DNA of 64,000 bases from Sphaerolaimus hirsutus (Eukaryota; Nematoda; Chromadorea; Monhysterida; Sphaerolaimidae), in contig OZ038459.1 in NCBI GenBank assembly GCA_964036195.1, positions 22,627,206 through 22,691,205 on the forward strand, written 5' to 3'. Positions 31,901-42,000 of this stretch are shown here, in pieces. Position 1 is the first letter of the stretch; each line of letters starts with the position of its first letter. The position numbers and the translations under genes are program-made. The notes under the pieces are model-generated. The model ran no database searches. It had not been told where the DNA came from and worked only from the letters and a program-made list of their open reading frames with translations.

Positions 31901-34672
31901 GTCAGCAGACCACTCAATCAATTGTATCCGCTGGAAATCAATTCAAAGACAATGGATATCCCAGAAACAGCAGTGACAGTCAAAGTGGATTTACTGGACC
32001 CAGCAATTGTCCAGAAACATGTCAGAAATCAGAGCTCGAACAGAGACTCTGTACCAAACCCTGCTCAGAGGAACTCAGCATCAGATAGAGTCCTGAGGAG
32101 TGCAACAGGGAAGGCCACAGCAACCACCAGCAATCTGGTGATTGGAATGCTATGCATGGTGTTGATGCTGACAGGCATGTCAGAGTCAGCAACGCTGAGA
32201 AAAGCTGGCAAAGCTTACAGCGAAGTATTTTCCAGAACATACGTTCTGGAAACCTCGACAGTAAGGCCACCATCATTGGCAGCGCATCATGGATTGCCGC
32301 CTTTGCCTTCAGAATGGCCACCAAAATCTGTCAGAGAAATGCAGACTTATGAGAGATTCAAAGATGCAATCAAGGATCATCCTGTGGAACAGGTGATCAG
32401 TTCACAAAGCCAGAAGTATCAGATTTGCACCAGTGGAAGGCATGGACATGCGCTTACAGTTCCTGAAGAAGTGCAGTGCCATATCCCACCAAGGAATTTT
32501 GTCAAGGCAATGAAAGTTACACTTTACGCACAGAGACAGATTCCACAGAAAGAGAAAGCATACAGATGCTACATCAGAATCAAAGAAATCATCACACACA
32601 CCAGTTTCTGGGGAGCGAAAGGCATTACCGGCAATTTTGAGAAATACCAACAAGTTGGCGTGGTAGCCTGTAACTATGCAAGAATTCACAAGATGTTCAG
32701 AGGAACACCTTTGGTAGAAATGGAACCCAGAGTGTGGACAACCAATCAGACCTTGAATGTGGAATATTCATGGTGTTGTCATGACAAAGAAAATGTCGTC
32801 AGTAACTTCTACATGGAAGAAGGAACCGTGGCTTCACTCGATGGAAAGACTGTAATCAGCGACTTGCAAGATTTCAGCCAGTGCAGAGCCATGATGGGAC
32901 ATTGCAGAGACCACAATTATGGAATTACAGTGTGGGATACAGAGAACTTCAAGCATCAATGTGCATATGAGAGAATTGGCAGATTCAAATCAGAGATATC
33001 TGGCCAAACAATTATTGTGTCAAAGTTGCAAGCAGCATACTCCCACAGTAACAAGACAAAGAGGCCAATTGGCTCAGAATGTGTTCCAGGAGACACATAC
33101 TACACCGATCAAGGAGGTGTATTCATCCAGTTTGACAGAAGAGAAGATGTGCCTGTGGAATGGGCAATGCCAGGAAAGATAGTGGAGGCAAGAGAGTCGA
33201 CAATCAGTGGAACATTGTATGCCAGATTGGACGACAGAAACTCCAAGTTTCAGTTCCTGCAACATGTGGTCAGAGAGATGACTCAGGCACAATTTGCGAT
33301 TGTATGGCATCAGCTATGTCAACTTCGCAAGAACCAGCTGGACATGTTGACTCAGCTTTTCCGCATCGATCCAACATTGGGGATTCGAGCCATGCTGGGA
33401 AGACAGGATGTTCATGCAGAATGGGCTGGAGAAGCAATTATGTTTTGGGAATGTAAGGAAGTGCAGCCATACATAATTTATCAAACGGGAAAAGTGGGAG
33501 AGACATGTTACAAATACACACCAATGAGGTTGGACAAAAATGGGCCCTTGTGGTTCAAGAGCCCAGGCAGCAGAGACTTGGTGGAGAAATCACCAGAAGA
33601 GGACTGCAGCCACACTACACCGCACCTGTACAGAAATGAACATGGACAGTGGAAGTCTGCACATGGAATGGTGCATGTCACAGAGACGCCAATTGAAATG
33701 ACATGGAAAGGACAGTGGCAGGCCTTCACGTTTGACGCGCCTCACCTGTTCACCAACATTGTCAACAGAGCGACCAATTTCATGGATGTCAGAGGCCAGA
33801 TTCAGAGACTACAGAATTTGGAGCATGTGCAGAACCAGTTGATCGATTATACAGCAGACATGTCATTGGATCCCAGAGTGATCAGAAATTCAATAGAAGG
33901 CATTGGAGCTGGAATTGGACAGACAGCAGCAGGAATCGGCAAAGCATATGGTCACTATATATCTGGAGTGTCAAAGGGGTATACCAACTTTATGGGAGGA
34001 ATGCTGAAAGGACCCTTTCAAGTGATCATCAACACAATCGCAATGCTGCTGGGAATCACAATCCTGGTAGCTGGAATTGTTGCTGCAGGATACCTGTGGT
34101 ACAATTGGAGAATTGCCACAGGGAAACCAGTGATTCCACCATGCGTATACACATGCATATGGAAATGCATAGTGTGTCCATTCAAGTGCATATGGCTATG
34201 CTTCAGAGCCGTCAGATACACTATCAAGAAGTCAACTCAAAAAGAGACCAATTACCCACAGAGAAAAGTACGCAAAACAGAGTTGAGACCAGCAATCAAG
34301 AGGAGAGCCAGATCCAACTCAACACAGTCCGTCAGATTTGCCAGGAGAGCAGAAACAGAGGACAGAATGGCAAAGTCACTATCAGCATACGTTCAGCCAG
34401 ATGAAAGTTCAGCTGATGAGGGACAAGTCAGAGCCAGGAACAGAGACAGTGTTCACATGCCCGATATCCGCAAATTCACCTCACGCGAACGCGCAGGAAG
34501 CGACACGGGCAACTACCTGCTTCATCATCAGGCTAGGTCGGCGTTGGCATCGCCAGCAACCGGACCTGCAACTTCACGCACGCCCACGACTTCGCGCACG
34601 ACCACATTCACCACCGAGGCGACTGTGGAAACGCCACTCATCACTTTGGCGCCCACCACCACCAGCATGTGA
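25946..34672 (+). CDS. BEL/Pao gag-pol-env-like polyprotein, 2,908 codons
   Basis: One frame without stops. The start is more likely Met-9 (25970, AAAATGG context). Gag: charged, coiled-coil-like N-terminus, then a DUF1759-like domain (~178-330) and zinc knuckles CLRCLQKGHYMNQC (~459) and CFYCKSNRHHTAVC (~478). Protease DTGS at 621. Reverse transcriptase VADIEKAF (D986) and YVDN (1064-1067), where the usual second Asp is Asn. RNase H acidic residues D1247, E1292, D1323. Integrase zinc site ~1617-1650 and catalytic D1683, D1745, E1806. After pol comes an envelope-like region from ~2060: a hydrophobic signal-like segment (VIGMLCMVLMLTG), a Cys-rich ectodomain, a membrane anchor (~2691-2720), and a Cys-rich then Arg/Ser/Thr-rich tail. 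The envelope's viral origin is not settled. An undivided gag-pol-env frame implies proteolytic processing or internal initiation. Confidence 0.95.
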   Translation: MKENSSAKMVSPTGHIRKTLGPAKHRVESRLAREFAKYDLELFAEASKEDKRTEMRRVIATIKQEGAKLESAMTAVRTQFDAWRDIVKDIDEPDQLEQEQKIYQDSYEEYANMSDLVTQKMAAMNVYIEELQDMIQQQSGNTMYEVNTAFIQQMAAQMALTAQGAAPGASSTNATTAKSVKLQKLEVEQFTGEIVKFRSWWQMFESHIHNRTDLEDISKFSYLRSLLKGSAFGMISGLSVTAENYAPAIAMLKKRYDQPVVVRNTLMSNIMKLRQARNTCQDMRILFDAIERLLQQLESLGESVEHPMLLSQLQQKVPPEVLREIQKEQGTEEALTVEIFRKLFGKQLALSEAVQHAQQTEAPVQQSRQGFGNNPRAQQFNNRFQGNGNRFRGPENPRTSTGSMSVIQNGQSAPQAGFMNPGRPCVFCNDTQQLHFNDKCPKFKTARERRVVLSKAERCLRCLQKGHYMNQCQFTRSCFYCKSNRHHTAVCPEKFGDNGNGNAGRQIPAFKANGQQSGQQSANNSRKSVPMAGRPAQSQQRKATVNCVTVEEAGPEMVETETISSTVVTEPNTKQQNTSVNLSVNRNMSMLMTARTVIEASEMDTEMEPEQPPLQIQAFLDTGSQGTYMSEKVAKKLNLKSTGEHHIQVYTFGNEKPHYKVVQQVEFRMRLRNGQKVDMVADVVPTLTTEQVKVPVSEQDEKYLQKYFPDESYFADRIPKDKGTECKFKPDIIVGLNYFWDLMSRNTSTTRLPSGLYVIPSELGLLMGGGQLTSNRNQWTTDGAYPVVVNTIVHQIQREKWYEEAPLSVAPVPNVKDMDRLDTIGIMDQPDLVEDDEAIKQFNESVQRNPDGRYSVKFMYKPNLHELPDNKAMAFKRFRYLTNRLKRDPELLEKIQAIMKAQEEQGVIEKVQEDIMDGRKFHILPHQPVITPEKTTTKVREVYDASAKPPGMPSLNECMYRGPVILPQLVGMLMRFRLHRIALVADIEKAFLQISLQDSDRDVTRFLWYKDPTKPSMEDNIQIYRFARVPFGIICSPALLALTVRYHLNQAGTENAKLIDENLYVDNLILSVDTEQKAIELYQESKVLFTEAQMNLREWNSNNKSFTWQLAESDVAKEIVTTVLGMKWDTESDQMWLKTPKTVQQSQLSETDQKIKLPTKRTVAKVTAGCFDPMGLVSPVLLPAKRFLQTLWHSGPSAKEWDTPLSEEQTAIWQQLETELLKVGQIKFNRNLNYQSGADAQLHIFVDASAMAYSAAAYICQKTENDSGTSSLLYSRLRLAPKKPEVTIPRLELLAMLIGSRMSKFIHKELKDVKFSQTVVWSDSTCCLKWLTTAKPLACFVKNRLDEIRKIQSETENMHIRHIAGLENPADMATRGMNMSELEGSNLWWKGPEWLMTGEWPEPKVEPVTPEVMAEIKREELKFPKASPIYLGATQQVASDPDTSNEQADESKQSNPLGIEIQRFSSLTKLLDSTVYVMRFVRQMHKKRSRNGSQSGLSEIMKSICDTIKPQGIISIEEREIALKYWIKVTQQNHYKGVAEILATSHSKGSQNGKKTAADQQLIKWLNVQMHQDGILKCHGRMEHTDPQEVTVPLILLPATATVTQLIVRDQHEKLMHAGVQHTLAAIRQKYWITQGRRVIYNVTRTCPTCKKLGAKPYQLPPMPDLPETRVQRARPFQYTGLDYLGPVWYKVDKDHRKMWICLFTCMVTRAVHLESVLDMTAQEFLNAVRRFIARRGKPEAVISDNATQFKLTEKVLNTSTDKAINTGKEWSEMVKSGAIQTYCSQQQIQWNMTTPMAPWQGGVYERMVGITKKHFKAAVGHRMLTLQELLTLLPEVEAVINSRPISYIYGDVKSLRVLTPKDFLTGEGQIGAPQFDADKDAEFVPRMDNAAKLQKYWETTQQTLDKFWDLWHQEYIPSLRERTQVTHKHGRLTATQEPKVNEVVLIYEENMPRGAWRMGRIEQLEPSKDGQIRSAKVRTANRNVVSRPLNQLYPLEINSKTMDIPETAVTVKVDLLDPAIVQKHVRNQSSNRDSVPNPAQRNSASDRVLRSATGKATATTSNLVIGMLCMVLMLTGMSESATLRKAGKAYSEVFSRTYVLETSTVRPPSLAAHHGLPPLPSEWPPKSVREMQTYERFKDAIKDHPVEQVISSQSQKYQICTSGRHGHALTVPEEVQCHIPPRNFVKAMKVTLYAQRQIPQKEKAYRCYIRIKEIITHTSFWGAKGITGNFEKYQQVGVVACNYARIHKMFRGTPLVEMEPRVWTTNQTLNVEYSWCCHDKENVVSNFYMEEGTVASLDGKTVISDLQDFSQCRAMMGHCRDHNYGITVWDTENFKHQCAYERIGRFKSEISGQTIIVSKLQAAYSHSNKTKRPIGSECVPGDTYYTDQGGVFIQFDRREDVPVEWAMPGKIVEARESTISGTLYARLDDRNSKFQFLQHVVREMTQAQFAIVWHQLCQLRKNQLDMLTQLFRIDPTLGIRAMLGRQDVHAEWAGEAIMFWECKEVQPYIIYQTGKVGETCYKYTPMRLDKNGPLWFKSPGSRDLVEKSPEEDCSHTTPHLYRNEHGQWKSAHGMVHVTETPIEMTWKGQWQAFTFDAPHLFTNIVNRATNFMDVRGQIQRLQNLEHVQNQLIDYTADMSLDPRVIRNSIEGIGAGIGQTAAGIGKAYGHYISGVSKGYTNFMGGMLKGPFQVIINTIAMLLGITILVAGIVAAGYLWYNWRIATGKPVIPPCVYTCIWKCIVCPFKCIWLCFRAVRYTIKKSTQKETNYPQRKVRKTELRPAIKRRARSNSTQSVRFARRAETEDRMAKSLSAYVQPDESSADEGQVRARNRDSVHMPDIRKFTSRERAGSDTGNYLLHHQARSALASPATGPATSRTPTTSRTTTFTTEATVETPLITLAPTTTSM

Positions 34673-35267
34673 CGTTGCTGCAACAACGGGGTGCAGCAAC
34701 TCTTCCGCCCGGAGTGTGCTGACCGTGGCAAAATGGATGGATAAAGAAATACAGAGAATTGATAATTAGGCTCATATTTGCACATTTACTTATTTGCACT
34801 AATTTACTTTTCATGCACTATATTTATTTACCACGCAAAGTATCAAATTGTATTTCCTGCACTATATTATTTATCCATGGAGAATATTTAATTAGGAAAG
34901 TGTTTTATGATTAATAGATATGTTTATGTGAAATATTTAGGTTAAAAAAGTCAAATAAGTTATTATTAGGTGTATTAATATGAAATTAGGCTCATTCAAC
35001 TCGCCATAATTTTCTGATCATTATTATATATACATTTACATGGTTTACTTGTAAGTTGGGAAAGTCAAAACTTGTAAATATTTACGTGCTGCGTAATTAT
35101 CTAGGCTAGCGTCCTAATAGAGAAATGGTGCCCTGTGTGTAACTAGCATTTACTGTACAAAGCCCTTCGCATAGGCATAATTGACATAACCTCGCTCACA
35201 ATTATATTATATTTACTTTGATATTATGGTAAATACCCTGCTCAAATTATACCTAAGAATGTATTAT
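34673..35267 (+). other. 3' untranslated part of the retrotransposon and possible start of the 3' LTR
   Basis: AT-rich sequence after the stop. Purine-rich candidates for the polypurine tract are GGATAAAGAAATACAGAGAA near 34739 and AGAGAAATGG near 35121 (followed by TG). Without the left part of the 5' LTR the LTR start cannot be chosen. Confidence 0.5.
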
Positions 35268-36030
35268 AAACCCTGCTCAATTAATATACCCATTAACCTC
35301 GAATAAGTCCCAAGTTGCCAATTATAAAGTATACGATTTCAGGAAGTGATTACTATTATTGTATTGAATATACTTTGTTCTATTTACGTCATTAGGAACA
35401 TTTGCACTACTACTTACAATTTCCAAACCCTATTATATTAGTCCCAATGTGCGTCAATGTTTTCTGACAAATTGAACCAAATTAGTAAATCGGCCGAGTT
35501 TGCCGACTTCGCGCCTCTCAAGATTAATAGTTTTTCTATTAGCCCAATTTGTACCTGGTATTTCTTTACCATAATTATTTGAATGTATGCACGCGTAAAT
35601 AAGCCAACTGTTTCAACTAAATGTGTCTTATTATTGCATTTATGTCTTATTTGTGCATTTGAATTTAGGAATTTACTGTAGCTATGTTTTATACATTATT
35701 TTCCGTGTCTTAGCTACTTTGAAAGTTTTTACTTCAGTCTGCGGACCCCAAGCTTCTGAACGAAAATAAGCTAGCGATAGAAACTTCGACTAGGAAGCTC
35801 GCTAGGCTTTGCGCTTTTATATGTGGCTGTATTTGATCGAAATAAAGTACCTGAAACAATCTTGAAACCCCTTTTCAACACGCAACCACGAAATAAACTC
35901 AACTTGGCTGTCGACAAGTGGACGTTCGGCTACAACGGGAAATCAACCACTCTAAAGGCCGTTTCTCAGTACGGTCTTGGAGTTGCCGGATTCGGTGGTA
36001 GAAGACGCTGACTTCGGTGGCTTCATCACA
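35268..36030 (+). repeat. 3' LTR (portion alignable to 5' LTR)
   Basis: Ends CTTCATCACA at 36030, followed by TCCTTAAC and then the ATG of the transporter at 36049. The AATAAA at 35841 would sit at the R boundary. Confidence 0.93.
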
Positions 36031-36048
36031 TCCTTAACAATTTCTTAA

Positions 36049-39000
36049 ATGGTAAAATTGAATCCAGAAATGGCTGAAATAACTACAAAAATTGATCTTG
36101 TGTGCACTAAAGAAAGGAATTTGGACAACGCAACTTCGAATGAACAGAATGCATTCAGTGAGGAAATGGTGGACCCCCCGATTTACAATGTCGATGACAA
36201 AGTGCCCATAATCCCCATGCTCTTTTTTGGATTCCAGGTTAGTCACACATTCTTAGTAGTACTTTGCGGCACCCCCCCCCCCGACGCCGAGTATACATAC
36301 CAAAGTATTTAGCGTACCCCAGGGGAATATTAGTTTTTCGCCAGCAAATTTTGAAGTGGGTCGATTTGAGGGGGGGGGGGTATTTGAGGTGGGCGTTTAT
36401 TATTTTGTTAGAAAGTTTATTATGTGAAAAAATTTGTGTCCACGGGAACACTGCTTTTTGTAGCCACTCAAGCTATTCACATGGGCATGTGTTTAAGTGA
36501 GTATGACAGTTGCTCAAAACCAGGGTTGGCAAAATCTCAGAAAAAAATAAAAATAAAATAAAAATAAAATGGAATATTCAAGAATAAAATAAAATAAAAT
36601 AAAATGGAAAATATAAGAATAAAAATAAAAATTGTATAAAAATTCGAATTTTTGTAAAATTTTTGTAAAATTGTATAAAAATTCGTATTTTTGTAAAATT
36701 GTATAAAAATTCGTATTTTTTGTAAAATTTTATCTCGTTGCTTGAGTTTCTACCTGTTTATTCATGGATCTGGGAGCAGTCCCAAGTGTAAAGTGTCCAA
36801 TGTCATGTAAAATGTCATGCAAAGTGTCAATTGTCATGACAAATGTAAGGTAAAGTGTAAATTGTCTTGACATGTAAAAAATAAAGTATCAATTGTCAAG
36901 TAAATTGTGTCCAAATCTTATGTTTTACATCTAAATCTTATGTTTTGTATCCAAATTATGTTGTTGTTGTATCCAAATCTTTTATGAATATTTGGATACA
37001 AAAACAAAAGGTTTGGATACAAAACATACTATGGATACAAAAACACAAGATTTGGATACACAATTTACACTTTGCATGACATTTGTCATGACAATTGCCA
37101 CTTTGCTTGAAATTTGACATGACACTTGACATTTTGCAGGAGAATTAACACTTTACTTTATATTTGTCAAGACAATTGACAAATTGCATTACATTTTATA
37201 AATGTGCCCAGCACACTCCACTAGTCCTTCTACTGAAAATGCAAACCATTCTTATCAATAATTGTAACTTTACACTTGCAGCTAGCTAACAATACATACT
37301 GCATGCAACTTTTGAAAAGTAAGGGAAAAATTTGTCACAGGTTTTTCATGTATAGGTCTAATTATAACATTTTTTTGGCCTTGCATGCATGATTCTGATT
37401 TTTTGTAAAATTTTTGTACAATTTTTGTAAAATTTTTGTAAAATGTGTCATTTTATTTTATTAATGACTTTTGGGAATAAAATAAAATAAAATACAATGA
37501 AACAAGAATAAAATAAAAATAAAATAAAATTTTTATACAATTTTTATACAATTTTACTAAAATGAATTTTTATAAAACCAACCCTGCTCAAAACTCGATT
37601 TTCAAGCTGCTGTTCTATTGGTGGTGGCCTTCTTTTGGAGGTGCCCTTCTATCAGATGGGGGTATGCTACTCTGTTAGAGAAATATGGTATTTATTTAGC
37701 AAAACAAATATGAAATTCCTGAAATAATACACAAAATCTTAAAAAAACACGCGAGCCTCAAAAGCCACCCCCCCCCCCCCCCACAGCAACTAATGGTATC
37801 CATATCTGGTCTGTTCGTGGAGCCCCTGCTGGTATCCATGAACCTGTGCGCTGGGAACGACCCCCTGGTGCGGGTGAGCTTGGCTGGCGCCATTATGGTG
37901 GGCTCTGGAATTGCTACAATAGCCCAGGGGGTCCTTGGAGTCAGGTTGGTGGGGGGGGGGGTTATTGAGTGATTATGGTAGTTGGAAGCAACGTTGTTAA
38001 AAAAGGCGCCTGTTTTGTTTAGGCGTTCATTTTGGCTCGGTGTCCAAACGGAGCCAAACGTATTGAAAAAATCGCGCCAATTCGATGGCACCATTTTTCT
38101 GAAAATTCGATTTTCGCCGAACTACTTCCATTCCAATATTGTGACAATTTACCAACGCTAATAAAATTTTATCACATTTTTCAAAGCAATCACGTCAAAA
38201 TTTATCATTTTTTCTGCACAACCAAACAAAAAATTGTCAAAAATTACTAAACCAAAAAGGCACCCCGCAGACTTCCAATGCTTCAAGGGCCCTCGTTTGC
38301 ATTCATTCCCGCACTTCAAATATTTCGAGCGTCATATCCATGTCCACAATATTCGCAAAATGGCAGCGAATTAGTTAGTGGAGTCAGTTTTGCAAGGATG
38401 GCAAATGAGGATAAAAATGGAACTTATGTCAGTGGAACTTATGTACAGCCAGAGTGGCAGGCGAGAATGCTTATGGTGTGTTTGTAAAATTTGTTCTAGG
38501 TTGGTTCAAACACCTGAAATTGAGGCCATGGTTTTTGAAAGTGCTGAATCTATATTTAGAGGTATATGTGAATGAAAGGAATTGACTCACTACCAAAGGC
38601 TGAATACAAAGTGAGTTTCTCTCTAGGGAATGTAAAAAAAATAGTAATGTAAAGTGCAATGTGTCAGTTGTCATGCAAAATGACAAAAATGAATCTTTTA
38701 CAAAATGCATGTGAAACTTCTCACACAGGTGAGTTTTTAAAGTGGGTTTCTCCCGACTCGTGCAACAAGTGCAGCTTTTCAAGGGAGGGACTTACTCAAG
38801 CATTCACAGTACTTTATTATTATACTGCAAAAAACCTGCCTTTCAGCTGCAAGGCTCTCTCATGATTGGTTCATGCCTGCAAATAGTTCTGGGCGCTTCT
38901 GGTCTGGTGGGTCTGGTCACGAGCCACTGCGGCCCACTCACAATCGCGCCGCTGATGCTTTTACTAGAACTATCTGTGGTGGATCTGTGCCTCGGTCAGG

Positions 39001-42000
39001 TGTCTTTGAGCTATACTGGCATTATGTGAGTTACTTTTTAAGTTACTTATGTTAGTTACACTGGCATTATGTGAGTTACCTTTATAGTTACTTATGTTAG
39101 TTACACTGGCGTTATGTGAGTTACTTTTATGGTTACTTATGTGAGTTACACTGGCGGTGTGTTAGTTACATTTATAGTTACTTATGTTAGTTACACTGGC
39201 GTTATGTGAGTTACCTTTATAGTTACTTCTGTGAGTTACACTGGCGTTATGTGAGTTACCTTTATAGTTACCTATGTTGGTTACACTGGCATTATGTGAT
39301 TTACTTTTATAGTTACTCATGTGAGTTACACTGGCATTATGTGTGTTACTTTGATAGTTACTTATGTGACTGACACGGCGTTATGTGAGTTACCTTTATA
39401 GTTACCTATGTTGGTTACACTGGCATTATGTGATTTACTTTTATAGTTACTCATGTGAGTTACACTGGCATTATGTGTGTTACTTTGATAGTTACTTATG
39501 TGACTGACACTGGCGTTATGTGAGTTACTTTTATAGTTACTTATGTGAGTTACACTGCCATTATGTGATGTTGCACTACTTTATTACATAGTCTGCAAAT
39601 TTCAAACAGCATTAGGTAGTAATATCAACTATACGATTGCAGTGTGATGTATGAACAGTGTAACAAATTTTGAAAAAGTAGACAACATTGTTTGACTGTA
39701 TTATGAATGTGACTTGCCTTAACCCAGTGAGCACAAACATTACACATAACATTTGCACTTAACTGCCGTGTAAAAGATATATGATAATAACTGCAGAATA
39801 CATAGAATGGTGATGCTGATGAGTGCTGCTTTGTTTCCTGCTCACACATTTTTTCGTTCTGTTCATTTCACAATATTGAAGAAGAAAAAAGTGAATTTAT
39901 ATTCACCCCCACGCCACAAACTGTACCAGAACCAACCCTTGACACCTTTCTCCATTTTCAGAATGGTCCTGGTGTTGCTGTTGTTGGCGCTGTATTTGCA
40001 CGATGTGCGCGTGCCACTGCCCAATGTTAAAGGATCTATTGGAAATGGTGTGGCAAAAAATTGTATGTTCACTTGCAAAATGGTGAAGTTATTCAAAATG
40101 TTTCCGGTTGGTAGTTTAAAATTGAATTTTAATTTGGTGAATTAGTGTAGAAATTGTGTATATTTTTGATAATGGTTTAATATCAAGTGTGACGTGCATG
40201 CATACCTAATAGGTATCATAATTCTAGATTACCGTATTTCTTCTAATAGAACGGCATTCCTCCAATAGAACGGCACCTCCAATAGAACGACAGGTTTTGA
40301 CACATTCTCGCGCCCACAAAAACAATAGAACGGCATCCTCCAATTGAACGGCACCTCCAATAGAACGGCAGGTAGAGATTATGTAGGGAGTATACCAAAA
40401 TACAAAAATCAATAAAAAACGGATAGTCAGAACGTTCAAAGCATTTAAATAGGTGTTAACTTTCAAATTGATGCTCTGATATCAAAACATTTCTCATGCT
40501 TCATAAAAAATAAGATTATGATGAAATGAGAAATCTGTGAAAGAATTGGTGAAAAAAATAGAATGGCAGCCTCCAATAGAACGGCACCTACAATAGAACG
40601 GCAGGTAAAAAAGTTGATGAAAAAAATAGAATGGTGCTCTTGTATTAGAAGAAATACGGTATCTAACATTTTGCACAAAAGATAAAAGTCAATTTTACAT
40701 TGAGATTTTGCTATAAACTTAACTGAAATGACTCAAAAACGTATATCTCAAGAAACGGTGGACTGTTAATGCCATGTTGCCATTTATTAGTATTTATTTA
40801 ATGCCTAACAAATTGGATACCCATATCATCATAATATTAATGTAAATAACTTATTTTGTGGTGATCATCAACCCGTTATCAACCCTTCACAGTAACATCC
40901 ACTCAATTTAGCCCCCCCCCCATAACCCCAGTACCTAATAGGCATTGTCCTAGTGTGGGTACTCAGTTGGGTACTGACATCACTTGGTGCCTTCAAACCA
41001 GGGGACCCTGCTAGGACTGACTTGAAGGTGGATGTGTTGAGGGAGGCCAACTGGTTCCAGGTGCCCTATCCAGGTGGGTTGGTGACATTTTGGTATTTGG
41101 TTTATTGAAGGGTGAAGTTTTGAGCTGGAATTTAAATTGTGTGATGTAAAAAGGGTGAAGTGCATTCCTGCATAATTTTGCAACAAAATTTCATTTCAAA
41201 TTCAAATTCAGTGACAATTTCACAAAAATGACAGCACAGTACAGTCACATGAAAAAATGTGTGATGCTTTGAGCTATGTACACGTGAAGCAGAGTTCTTC
41301 CACATGCTACCACAAGTATAATGAAATTTTCACAGGTGACAATGAAATTTTTTTACAAATTTTCAGTGCCACAGGGTTAAGTGTGAAGAGACATGCTTCA
41401 CCGAGTGTTGCATGTGCTTCACTTCACATACTTTCAAAATTGAGGGAGACACTTTACAATGCTGGTATTTACACACACATCATACATTTGCTTGCCAGTG
41501 CCACATCAAAAAGTGTGAAGTTTCCACCATGCATCTACACCGCCATTTTGTGCTGTGTTTATGTGATGTGCTACCAGAAGCTATCTTTATGAGCCATTAA
41601 GTGTCAGCATGTTTTGAAGATCCTTGTTTTGCGGTGGTTTATATTTTGAACCCCCACAGCGCATATCAATAGTTCTATGCAACTTTTTCTTTCAGGTCAA
41701 TATGGCAACTTTCTCACAGCAGATGCAGGTCTAGTTTTGGGAATCTGCGCGGCCACATTTGCATCAGTTGTTGAATCTGTTGGAGATTATGCCGCCGCGG
41801 CGAGAACTTGCAACCAGCCGCCTCCGCCCAGTTAGATTTGTTTGGATTTTTTTGGACATTGGAATGCTTAACATTAGCAAGAAAACTTAGAAAAGTTTGC
41901 AAACTTAGCATCACCATTAGAAAGAAAAAAGCAAGGCACAAAAAAATGAACTAAAGCCTTCACCAGCTTCCACTCACCTTCATTTCATGATATTGCAGTT

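Larger units (their letters stand above)
23979..36030 (+). mobile_element. BEL/Pao LTR retrotransposon with env-like region
   Basis: Order is LTR, primer site, 1.2-kb leader, one gag-pol-env-like reading frame, LTR. The order protease, reverse transcriptase, RNase H, integrase and the DUF1759-like gag place it in BEL/Pao. The left end of the 5' LTR is in the gap, so total length and target duplication are unknown. It lies between duplication units 1 and 2 and is parallel to the unit 2 transporter. Confidence 0.95.

Noticed and set aside
29000-33500. Many long frames on the minus strand opposite the polyprotein
   Set aside because: Shadows of the 2,908-codon frame; no independent coding signal.
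34739-34760. Polypurine tract fixing the 3' LTR start at about 34767
   Set aside because: Plausible, but the matching 5' LTR edge is in the gap and a second candidate exists near 35121, so the boundary was left open.
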